A DNA stretch of 6,170 bases from Candidatus Omnitrophota bacterium (GTDB lineage Bacteria; Omnitrophota; Omnitrophia; Omnitrophales; JACQLI01): NCBI GenBank assembly GCA_016204125.1, contig JACQLI010000047.1, forward strand, positions 1 through 6,170, read 5' to 3'. Positions 1-5,583 of this stretch are shown here, piece after piece. Made by a program: the position numbers and the translations under genes. A model generated the notes under the pieces. That model was given only the letters and a program-made list of their open reading frames with translations. It was not told the DNA's origin and ran no database searches. Position 1 is the stretch's first letter, and each line of letters begins with the position of its first letter.

Positions 1-346
1 AGGCGCCCTCAATTTTTCTTATCGTCCAGAGCGAGAAAGCGATGAGGGCAAGGAGAAAAGATCCGACTACAGTCTGAATCTCTCCTCTCTCTTTTCCAGG
101 TCCGTTCATGATCCAGTCAATCACAACGGCCCAGAGGAGAAGAGAGAGGGTTTGAAGATCGCCTCTTCCTGTCGGTTTCCATAAAAGAGCCTCAGCGCAA
201 TAATTAATGGCAAGCAAAAGAATAAGCGCCAGTGTAAGTTTAAGAGCGAAAAGCCAGGTGTTTTTATCTTTTTTTCGACCGCGCCCCTTGATGATCACAA
301 AATAAAGCGCGAACCCTATCACAAGGTAAAACCACTCAAACCTCAC
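1..346 (-). CDS. Unrecognised small multi-spanning membrane protein, C-terminus cut by window edge
   Basis: An open frame of 115 codons runs from a GTG at 346 to the left edge without a stop, so the C-terminus is missing. The start is supported by a strong GGAGG at 354-358, seven bases upstream. It overlaps the end of the rnfE-like gene by 11 bp, so it is the next gene of the same operon. Four hydrophobic stretches are visible at about residues 5-19, 31-51, 65-80 and 91-109. A basic loop (residues 20-28, rich in K and R) follows the first helix, which suggests that this loop is cytoplasmic. One cysteine (C50) lies in helix two. I do not recognise the family: it lacks the start and helix pattern of RnfA, and it has no FMN-attachment motif or periplasmic domain like RnfG. 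Its position suggests an extra membrane subunit or partner of the Rnf-like complex, but that is inference. Confidence 0.72.
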   Translation of the reverse strand, partial: MRFEWFYLVIGFALYFVIIKGRGRKKDKNTWLFALKLTLALILLLAINYCAEALLWKPTGRGDLQTLSLLLWAVVIDWIMNGPGKERGEIQTVVGSFLLALIAFSLWTIRKIEGA

Positions 347-848
347 TTTTCTTCCTCCGTCGGTTTGGACGCAATCCTTTTCTCCCCTCTTTTGGAACAA
401 AAATCAAGGCTAATCCCAAAAGAAGATAACTCCCTCCTGGTAATTGAAAAAAGTTCGACCCCTCCTGCATCGTCCCTAGAAGAACTCCGTGACAAAGAAT
501 GATCAAAGAAAAACTCAACCCCGCCCAGAAAGTTTTCTCAGCAGCCTTTTTCCACGAACTTCGAGCCCTTAAAGACTCCGGAAACGTCAAAAGAAGGAGA
601 CTTGGAAAACAAAGGGAAGAAAATGCGAAAATTTCTTTGGCTGCTACCCCTAGAACAAAAAGAATAAGAAGATAACCTAACGCGTGAATCTTTTCGGGTA
701 AGACAAAACGTAGCGTGAGAAACGAGAGAGTCGCTCCCAAGAAAATGCTGAATACACAAGCAGCCAAAAGAAGAGCTGTCCCCCCATCTCTTGCAAAACC
801 AAGGATAGGAAGCGCTGAAAGAATCCCTCGTAAAAGAATGGGGTTCAT
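336..848 (-). CDS. RnfE/NqrD-like membrane subunit, short and without the Fe-S cysteines
   Basis: This is an integral membrane protein of 170 residues, shorter than usual RnfE (about 195-230). The alignment I can make by eye to RnfE covers the whole chain. It has the N-terminal N-P start and first helix (residues 2-18), a second and third helix (25-49, 57-76), and a charged amphipathic stretch (91-105). These are followed by a helix at 107-126 and the late family signature, seen here as LPGGSYLLLGLAL (136-148) where RnfE has L-P-P-G-A-F. A basic tail ends the protein. In RnfE/NqrD, one cysteine in helix one (in G-L-C-P) and one in helix four (in N-C) bind a membrane 2Fe-2S cluster shared with RnfA. 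Here the first is alanine (A12, in S-A-L-P), and the second falls on L87 or T88. The three cysteines present (31, 80, 119) are elsewhere. Its ATG overlaps the rnfD-like stop (ATGA) with no clear ribosome binding site, so translation is probably coupled. The RnfE assignment is likely, helped by context; function is uncertain. Confidence 0.75.
   Translation of the reverse strand: MNPILLRGILSALPILGFARDGGTALLLAACVFSIFLGATLSFLTLRFVLPEKIHALGYLLILFVLGVAAKEIFAFSSLCFPSLLLLTFPESLRARSSWKKAAEKTFWAGLSFSLIILCHGVLLGTMQEGSNFFQLPGGSYLLLGLALIFVPKEGRKGLRPNRRRKKSEV
354..358 (-). promoter_or_regulatory. Strong ribosome binding site deciding the GTG start of the last gene
   Basis: A perfect GGAGG lies seven bases before the GTG at 344-346, inside the end of the rnfE-like gene. 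It is the best-placed site in the chain, whereas the three rnf-like starts have none that is clear. It supports the GTG as a true start and the downstream frame as a real gene. Confidence 0.7.
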
Positions 849-1636
849 CGGGATCTTTGGGGACGGAGACGGTCGTCAAGCCAAGGCGTCAGTGCATTCA
901 TGACAAGAATTCCCGTGGGCTCACGCAAGAGAAGCGTTAAAAGTCCTGCGCCAAACGCAAACCATCGTTCACCCAAACGCGTCACGGGCGTGGTAACAGG
1001 GTCTGTCACCATAAAGAACGCTGCCAGTAACACGGTGCTTCCAAAGGTCAATTCATTCGGCTCCTGCCCTAAAGCCAAAGAAAAGAGATAGATGGTTCCG
1101 AGATAAATCAAAGAAACATCTCCATGGATCAATCGTTTAAAAATAAGGATAATGGCTCCAAGAAAAAGGGTGACTCCAAACACCCACGTCTGCACTCCTT
1201 CTGTACTCTCCAAAGGATGTTTCATCAATGAATTGAAACCTATGGAGAGAAAAGCATACCCTACGAGAGTGGGATTAAAGGGATTTTGCCCAAGCCCGCC
1301 AAAAATTTCCTTACCGAAAACAATGGCAAAAAGAGATCCTAATGCCACCATCCATGAAGGAAGCGAGGGTGGAAGAATGAGTGCGAGAAGAAACGCGGTG
1401 ACGACCGTGCTCCCGTCGTAGAGGGTCGACTTCTTTCCAAGGAGTTTGCGCATCCCCATTTCGGCAAGAAGTGCAGTCCCTGTCGAGACAACGAGAATGC
1501 GAAAAGCGTTGAATCCAAAGAATAGAAATGAAGCGAGTACAAACGGCAATAGGGCGAAGACTTCGGTCCACATCATCTTCGGAACCGAATCTTCCGATCG
1601 AATATGGGGAGTCGGTGTTTGCTTAAGAGTGAGCAT
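845..1636 (-). CDS. RnfD-like membrane subunit lacking the covalent FMN segment
   Basis: This is a polytopic membrane protein of the RnfD/NqrB family, 263 residues from the chosen start, shorter than typical RnfD (about 310-350). The open frame extends upstream to 1762. I chose ATG at 1636 because family proteins begin with the sequence seen here as SPHIR-like TPHIRSEDS (residues 9-17), and because the upstream residues are only rnfC read in another frame. Strong family blocks are D74-G-S-T (riboflavin-site region), the LALILPP helix end (84-90), GKEIFGGLGQNPFNPTLVGY (108-127), AAFFMVTDPVTTPVTR (205-220) and MNALTP (246-251). Between residues 128 and 170, where the family has G-A-T with the threonine carrying FMN plus a long G-S-I-G-E-T-S loop, there is only a short linker (HPLESTEGVQT) before the next helix. 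The late loop before the last helix is also trimmed (LLREPTGILVMN). It overlaps rnfC by 14 bp and has no good ribosome binding site. The family call is firm; redox competence is doubtful. Confidence 0.9.
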   Translation of the reverse strand: MLTLKQTPTPHIRSEDSVPKMMWTEVFALLPFVLASFLFFGFNAFRILVVSTGTALLAEMGMRKLLGKKSTLYDGSTVVTAFLLALILPPSLPSWMVALGSLFAIVFGKEIFGGLGQNPFNPTLVGYAFLSIGFNSLMKHPLESTEGVQTWVFGVTLFLGAIILIFKRLIHGDVSLIYLGTIYLFSLALGQEPNELTFGSTVLLAAFFMVTDPVTTPVTRLGERWFAFGAGLLTLLLREPTGILVMNALTPWLDDRLRPQRSR

Positions 1637-2891
1637 TGGCGTACTGGATAAGCTCGACCATGGGCCGCTTGGAAGGACAGATGTAGGAACAATTTCCGCA
1701 TTCGATGCAGAAGGGAGCGCCGTAATCTTGTGCAACTTCAAAGAGATCCTTCTCGGCCGCAAGGGTAATCATGACAGGAGAGATAGAGACAGGACAACTT
1801 TCCACGCATCGGCCGCAGCGAATGCAAGGTTCAATGGAATCGAGTCTCACCACCTCCTTGGGAAGCCCCAAGATCGCTCGACTCTCACCCAAGACAGGAA
1901 TGTCAAGTGTCCCAAGAGCTACCCCTGTCATCGGTCCCCCTAGAACCACTTTCTCGGGTGGCCTTAAAAATCCACGAGCGTATTTCACCACATCTTCAAC
2001 AAGCGTACCGATGCGGACCCAAACATTACGCGGCTGTGCTACACACTCTCCTGCGATGGTAAGGACTCTCTCATAGAAAGGCTTTTGAATGACAACGGCT
2101 TCGTAGGCAGCATAAACATTCGTGACGTTTTGAACGACAACCCCAACTTCCCATACCGAATGACCAGGTTGGATAGGTTTCTTTAAAAGAGATCCGACAA
2201 GCACTGTTTCGTGCCCCTGAGGGTAACGACTCGGCAGAACTTCAACGCGTGCATGAGACCATGTGTTGAAAAAGATTTTACTTTTTAGAAGCTCAGCTAC
2301 TTCTTCCTTGTTGTCTTCAAGGACAATCAAGAGATTCCGTGCTCCAAGGAGACGGAAAAAAATCTCGCATCCCTTCAAAATCTCAACAGGGTGACTCATC
2401 AAAAGGGAATGATCTGAAGTGAGGTAGGGCTCTGATTCACAGCCGTTTACTATCAGCGTATCAATGGGAGAAGAGGGCTGGTTCCAAGGAATTCCTGACT
2501 CCCCTAGGATTCGTTGGATCTCTGAGGAAGAGAGAAGCTCCCAACCTGACCTTTCATGTCCTATTTCTGGAAGGGATTCGTCTTTATTATCAGAAAGGAT
2601 TTCAACCGATTCACTTTCACCTAAGAGGGGGTGAGGGAACTTAGCGATCTCGGAAATTTTCCCAGAAATTGACGCATGGAGCGTAACGGAGTTTCTCGAC
2701 TTTGTCTCAGCGATCTTCTCTCCAACTCGAACCGATTCCCCCACTCGAACGGTAGGTAGTACTGTTATGTCGGAGGCAAAACTCAGAGGAATGCGGACAC
2801 GTCTGGGGGGCGAGGGCCTTGTTATGGTCCAAGAGACGGCTGTTGTATCCTTTTTCCCGTCGAGCTTAAGGCCGCCTCGGATCGGCTTCAT
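1623..2891 (-). CDS. rnfC: RnfC-like subunit with two 4Fe-4S motifs but no flavin/NADH loop
   Basis: In known Rnf complexes RnfC is the peripheral, cytoplasmic-side subunit that takes electrons from or gives them to NAD(H) through FMN. This 422-residue protein, close to the length of compact RnfC proteins, shows the full domain order. It has the N-terminal G-G-L-K-L start and a barrel-sandwich region (about 30-85, with HASISGK at 72-78). The Nqo1-like core follows (about 120-260, with S-E-P-Y at 152-155, LEDNK at 191-195, YPQGHE at 223-228 and VVVQNV at 251-256). Next come an SLBB-like stretch (275-300) and GGPMTG (318-323). It ends in two ferredoxin motifs, C356-C359-C362-C366-P and C395-C398-C401-C405-P. 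The glycine-rich loop G-x-G-G-A-G-F-P-T-x-x-K that binds FMN and NADH in the family should lie before T145; instead there is a short ESGIPWNQPSSP (131-142). The start ATG overlaps the larE stop (ATGA) and has a C-rich upstream with no ribosome binding site, so translation is probably coupled. Confidence 0.93.
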   Translation of the reverse strand: MKPIRGGLKLDGKKDTTAVSWTITRPSPPRRVRIPLSFASDITVLPTVRVGESVRVGEKIAETKSRNSVTLHASISGKISEIAKFPHPLLGESESVEILSDNKDESLPEIGHERSGWELLSSSEIQRILGESGIPWNQPSSPIDTLIVNGCESEPYLTSDHSLLMSHPVEILKGCEIFFRLLGARNLLIVLEDNKEEVAELLKSKIFFNTWSHARVEVLPSRYPQGHETVLVGSLLKKPIQPGHSVWEVGVVVQNVTNVYAAYEAVVIQKPFYERVLTIAGECVAQPRNVWVRIGTLVEDVVKYARGFLRPPEKVVLGGPMTGVALGTLDIPVLGESRAILGLPKEVVRLDSIEPCIRCGRCVESCPVSISPVMITLAAEKDLFEVAQDYGAPFCIECGNCSYICPSKRPMVELIQYANAHS

Positions 2892-3703
2892 GGGGAGTGG
2901 GGATTCAAACGTCCTGACCTGTAACCTTCGATATGAAGATCAACTTGTTTAAAACCGATGCTTTTCAAACGATTAAGGATTTCTTCGCGCACTTCGGAGT
3001 TTTGGAAAAAGCTTTTTGTTTCATCTCGGCCTACCTCGATTAAAGCCCTTTGGCCAAACCACCTCAGTCGAACCATTTCAAACCCCAGACCTTTGAGAAT
3101 TTCTTCTCCCTCTTCGATTTGAGAAAGTCTTTCCTCGGTAACCTCTGTTCCAAATGGGACTCTGCTTGAAAGACATGCGGCCTGAGGTTTCGACCAGGTG
3201 GAAAGTCCAAGCATGCGTGAAGCCAAACGAATCTCTTCTTTGGTAAAATCTGCTTCGACAAGAGGACTCTTCACATTGTGCTCCTCTGCCGCTTTAAGCC
3301 CTGGGCGCCAATCTCCAAGATCGTCCAAGTTCGTTCCGTTCAGAATGACATTGAATCCGAGTTTCTCTGCGATCAGGTGAAGGTGAGAATAAAGTTCGCT
3401 TTTGCAAAAATAGCAGCGATTGATGGGATTTTTGGTGTAACTTGGATTCTCGAGCTCGCTCGTTTCAATTTCAATAAGCTCTGTGTCAACTTCGCGCGCT
3501 ACTTCTCTCGCTTCTTCAAGCTCAGCTTCTGGAAGTGACGCGCTTTTTGCGATTGCCCCCTTCGCCCCATCCTTACCCAAAATATCTCGTGAAACCTTTA
3601 AAACAAATGCTGAGTCACAACCACCCGAAAAAGCAACGAGAACTTTTCTGTAAGATTGAATGATCTGACGAAGTTTATCGAGCTTGAGACTTAAAGAATC
3701 CAT
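2888..3703 (-). CDS. larE: LarE-type ATP-dependent sulfur transferase (three-cysteine type)
   Basis: This is a PP-loop ATP pyrophosphatase of the LarE family, 271 residues, full length. LarE adenylates and thiolates the pyridinium carboxylates of the nickel-pincer nucleotide precursor, the cofactor of lactate racemase and relatives. Visible motifs are the PP-loop SGGCDS (26-31; usually SGGVDS, so C29 is unusual), NRCYFCKSELY (95-105), NGTNLDDLGDWRPG (122-135) and KPQAACLSSRVPFG (172-185). C177 is at the position of the sacrificial cysteine of single-cysteine LarE. Together with C97 and C100 it forms the C-x-x-C plus C set of the LarE subgroup reported to bind a 4Fe-4S cluster and so work catalytically. 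The gene overlaps the end of mnmA by 13 bp, and its stop overlaps the rnfC start by 4 bp. No larA, larB or larC lies in the window, so the substrate is not proven; a role in another thiolation is possible. GGAGG at 3707-3711 sits only three bases from the ATG. Confidence 0.9.
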   Translation of the reverse strand: MDSLSLKLDKLRQIIQSYRKVLVAFSGGCDSAFVLKVSRDILGKDGAKGAIAKSASLPEAELEEAREVAREVDTELIEIETSELENPSYTKNPINRCYFCKSELYSHLHLIAEKLGFNVILNGTNLDDLGDWRPGLKAAEEHNVKSPLVEADFTKEEIRLASRMLGLSTWSKPQAACLSSRVPFGTEVTEERLSQIEEGEEILKGLGFEMVRLRWFGQRALIEVGRDETKSFFQNSEVREEILNRLKSIGFKQVDLHIEGYRSGRLNPHSP

Positions 3704-4764
3704 CCGCCTCCAAGAATACGTGAACCCTTATAAAAAACGGCTGCTTGGCCTGGAGTAACCGCTTCCTGAGGCTCCTCCAATGTGACTTCTGTCTCATTCC
3801 CTTCCAAGACTTCAATGGTTGCAGGTGTCTTTGTGTGTTGAGAACGGATTTTGACAAGGGCCTCGAACTTAGATACCTCTGGCTTCAAAAACCAGTTGAT
3901 TCGCCCTACGCGAAACTTACTGTCGAGCACGTCCTCTTTTGTTCCCACAATGACTTCGTTGGTTTCAGGAATAGTCTCAAGGACATAGAGTCTTTCTGAA
4001 TGGGCTACTCCAAGCCCTCTCCTCTGACCCCTTGTGAAATGGTAGTAACCAGGGTGAGTGCCGAGGACCTTCCCATTTCTAAAACGGATAACGCCTTCGC
4101 CTTTCCCCGCCTCGAATTCTTTCTCAAGGAAAGTGCCGTGATCGTTACTCGGTATGAAACAGATCTCTTGGGAATCAGGCTTGTCGCTTACCGCTTGGAG
4201 ACCAAGCGAACGCGCCTTTTCTCGTATTCTTTCCTTTTGAGTTCCTCCCACAGGAAGATAGAGACGGCTTAAGACTTCTTGATCGAGTGGGAACAGAACA
4301 TAGGATTGATCTTTTGAGAAATCCTTTCCCTCTTCAATGTAGTAGCTCTTCTGTTCCTCGTCATAACCCACCTGGGCGTAGTGGCCAGTTGCGATCGCAT
4401 CAAAGCCAAGCTGTTTGGCTCTTTTAAGGAAAAGGCGGAACTTGATATGTTGGTTACAAGCGATGCAGGGGTTCGGAGTTTTCCCGCTCAAATATTCATT
4501 CGCGAAATAATCGACCACATGCTCTTTAAAGGCGTCTTCGAAATTGAAGACCCAATAGCGAATCCCGAGTTCTTCGGCCACAGAGCGGGCATCTTCAACG
4601 CCCGTGAGACCGCAACACGAGCGTGTGTTTCTGCTGACACACGTGTTACTTGCCCAGGTACGGATGGTCGCTCCTGCTACTTCATAACCTTCCTCAAGGA
4701 GTAACGCAGCCGCGACGCTCGAATCAACACCGCCAGACATGGCAACAAGGATCTTCTTAGTCAT
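3691..4764 (-). CDS. mnmA: tRNA-specific 2-thiouridylase MnmA
   Basis: This cytoplasmic enzyme makes the 2-thio group of uridine 34 in the Lys, Glu and Gln tRNAs, by adenylating the base and adding sulfur. At 357 residues it is the usual length. Motifs in order are the PP-loop SGGVDSS (10-16), TPNPCIACN (96-104), ATGHYA (125-130), DQSYVLF (152-158), SDKPDSQEICFIP (193-205) and the C-terminal barrel with TRGQRRGLGV and a closing L-G-G-G-W. C103 and C202 are the catalytic pair known from E. coli (C102 and C199). The extra C100 makes this the P-C-x-x-C type rather than the P-D-x-x-C type of E. coli, a pattern compatible with an iron-sulfur-dependent mechanism. C42, C50 and C51 lie in a short N-terminal insertion. 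It is the first gene of the six-gene chain, and the promoter candidate at 4783-4812 precedes it. Its start has only a weak ribosome binding site. Confidence 0.98.
   Translation of the reverse strand: MTKKILVAMSGGVDSSVAAALLLEEGYEVAGATIRTWASNTCVSRNTRSCCGLTGVEDARSVAEELGIRYWVFNFEDAFKEHVVDYFANEYLSGKTPNPCIACNQHIKFRLFLKRAKQLGFDAIATGHYAQVGYDEEQKSYYIEEGKDFSKDQSYVLFPLDQEVLSRLYLPVGGTQKERIREKARSLGLQAVSDKPDSQEICFIPSNDHGTFLEKEFEAGKGEGVIRFRNGKVLGTHPGYYHFTRGQRRGLGVAHSERLYVLETIPETNEVIVGTKEDVLDSKFRVGRINWFLKPEVSKFEALVKIRSQHTKTPATIEVLEGNETEVTLEEPQEAVTPGQAAVFYKGSRILGGGWIL
3707..3711 (-). promoter_or_regulatory. Ribosome binding site of larE inside the mnmA 3' end
   Basis: GGAGG, followed by CGG and then the larE ATG, lies inside mnmA. 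The same bases encode the closing Gly-Gly-Gly of MnmA. The three-base spacing is shorter than ideal, so the site may act mainly through terminating or passing ribosomes from mnmA. No other in-frame start is close by. Confidence 0.5.
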
Positions 4765-4782
4765 AGGGGAGTACTCAAAAGG

Positions 4783-4812
4783 ATTCTAGCAAAGTTGAGT
4801 TAGGATTGGCAA
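4783..4812 (-). promoter_or_regulatory. Sigma70-like promoter candidate for the mnmA-larE-rnf unit
   Basis: Read on the minus strand, TTGCCA (4807-4812) and TAGAAT (4783-4788) each differ by one base from the sigma70 consensus and are 18 bp apart. The site sits in the only real intergenic gap of the window (4765-4837), directly before mnmA. A start about seven bases after the -10 box would give a leader of only about 11-12 nt. No terminator hairpin for bioD is visible in the same gap, so read-through from the biotin genes remains possible. Confidence 0.55.
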
Positions 4813-4837
4813 ATCTTGAAGTTAAGAGGGAAAGGCT

Positions 4838-5569
4838 CTAGGAAACGGTCTGGAGGCCAAGAAGTCGGTCAAGTTCCACTCGTTCCTTGAAGACTTCTCT
4901 CAAGGTTCCGAAGCGGCACCTTTCTACATCCACATCTTCAAGGTCTGGCAATGTGCCAAGGATAGGAACGCCTGTCAGATCATGAACTACTTTGGGGTTG
5001 GTGATCTCAGCGATGGAAAAATTCACACGAGGCATACGATTAAAAATGATTCCGCGTATCTCAAATCCCCGCATCACGGCTGCGTCAACCGTAAGAAGGG
5101 TATGATTGATCGTTCCAAGCCCCCCCTTTGCCACAATCAAAAGCGGAAGACCCATCTCATGAATGAGATTCGCAACAAAATATTCTTTGGTGATGGGTAC
5201 GAGGAGTCCTCCAATTCCTTCCACGATCAAAAAGTCATAATGACGTTGGAGTTCTTTAAAAGCCTTTAGGATTTTCTCGATGGGGATTTCTTTTTTCTCA
5301 ATCACACTCGCCACGCTGGGTGCAAGTGGGTTACGAAATCTGAGAGGGTTGGTGAGTGGGGCGTATTCGTTTTCGGCCGCTTCAAAAAGATAGACCGCAT
5401 CCTCTGAAACAAGTCTCTTGCCATCACCAAAGCAACCTGTAGCTACAGGTTTCATCACGCCGACGCGCATTCCCCGTTCTTTGAGCACGAGAGCAAGCCC
5501 TGCTGCTACAACGGTTTTACCAACTCCTGTGTCCGTACCTGTGATGAAAATTCCGATTGGTTTATTCAA
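4838..5569 (-). CDS. bioD: ATP-dependent dethiobiotin synthetase BioD
   Basis: BioD closes the ureido ring of dethiobiotin from 7,8-diaminopelargonic acid, CO2 and ATP; it is the step directly after BioA. The protein is 243 residues, slightly longer than E. coli BioD (about 225). Motifs are the P-loop TGTDTGVGKT (10-19), MKPVATG (39-45) with substrate-binding K40, D57 and E117 as likely metal ligands, the family signature VEGIGGLLVP (116-125), and NHTLLTVDA (155-163). The start is TTG at 5567-5569. It places the P-loop ten residues from the N-terminus as usual, and a GAGG at 5580-5583 lies ten bases upstream. The gene follows bioA by 12 bp and is surely co-transcribed with it. No BirA-type operator is visible near it; control probably lies upstream of the window. 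Confidence 0.97.
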   Translation of the reverse strand: MNKPIGIFITGTDTGVGKTVVAAGLALVLKERGMRVGVMKPVATGCFGDGKRLVSEDAVYLFEAAENEYAPLTNPLRFRNPLAPSVASVIEKKEIPIEKILKAFKELQRHYDFLIVEGIGGLLVPITKEYFVANLIHEMGLPLLIVAKGGLGTINHTLLTVDAAVMRGFEIRGIIFNRMPRVNFSIAEITNPKVVHDLTGVPILGTLPDLEDVDVERCRFGTLREVFKERVELDRLLGLQTVS

Positions 5570-5579
5570 CTTTTTTCAA

Positions 5580-5583
5580 CCTC
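5580..5583 (-). promoter_or_regulatory. Ribosome binding site of bioD overlapping the bioA stop codon
   Basis: GAGG begins with the last two bases of the bioA TGA and sits ten bases from the TTG start of bioD. This arrangement fits translational coupling of the two biotin genes and supports the TTG start. A nearer TTG (5577-5579) is out of frame and soon meets a stop. Confidence 0.55.

Noticed and set aside
538..879. 113-codon minus-strand frame overlapping the rnfE-like gene
   Set aside because: It uses another frame of the same strand, is low-complexity and rich in Ser, Phe and Arg, and competes with an RnfE-like frame that aligns along its whole length.
1637..1762. N-terminal extension of the RnfD-like frame by 42 residues
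   Set aside because: These bases encode the second ferredoxin motif of RnfC in another frame, and RnfD proteins normally begin close to the TPHIRSEDS-like block, so ATG at 1636 is the better start.
1446..1943. 165-codon plus-strand open frame
   Set aside because: It lies antisense to the well-supported rnfC and rnfD genes, and its translation shows no family motif or hydrophobic pattern. It is a reading shadow.
336..2891. Decaying pseudogene remnant of an rnf operon
   Set aside because: All frames are open and of sensible length, conserved blocks remain, and the overlaps are exact; random decay would be expected to leave stops or frameshifts. Only the cofactor sites are missing.
4381..4704. 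107-codon plus-strand open frame
   Set aside because: It is fully antisense to mnmA, whose motifs are unmistakable, and has no ribosome binding site or recognisable domain.
4765..4837. Rho-independent terminator after bioD
   Set aside because: I found no GC-rich inverted repeat followed by a T run on the minus strand in this gap.
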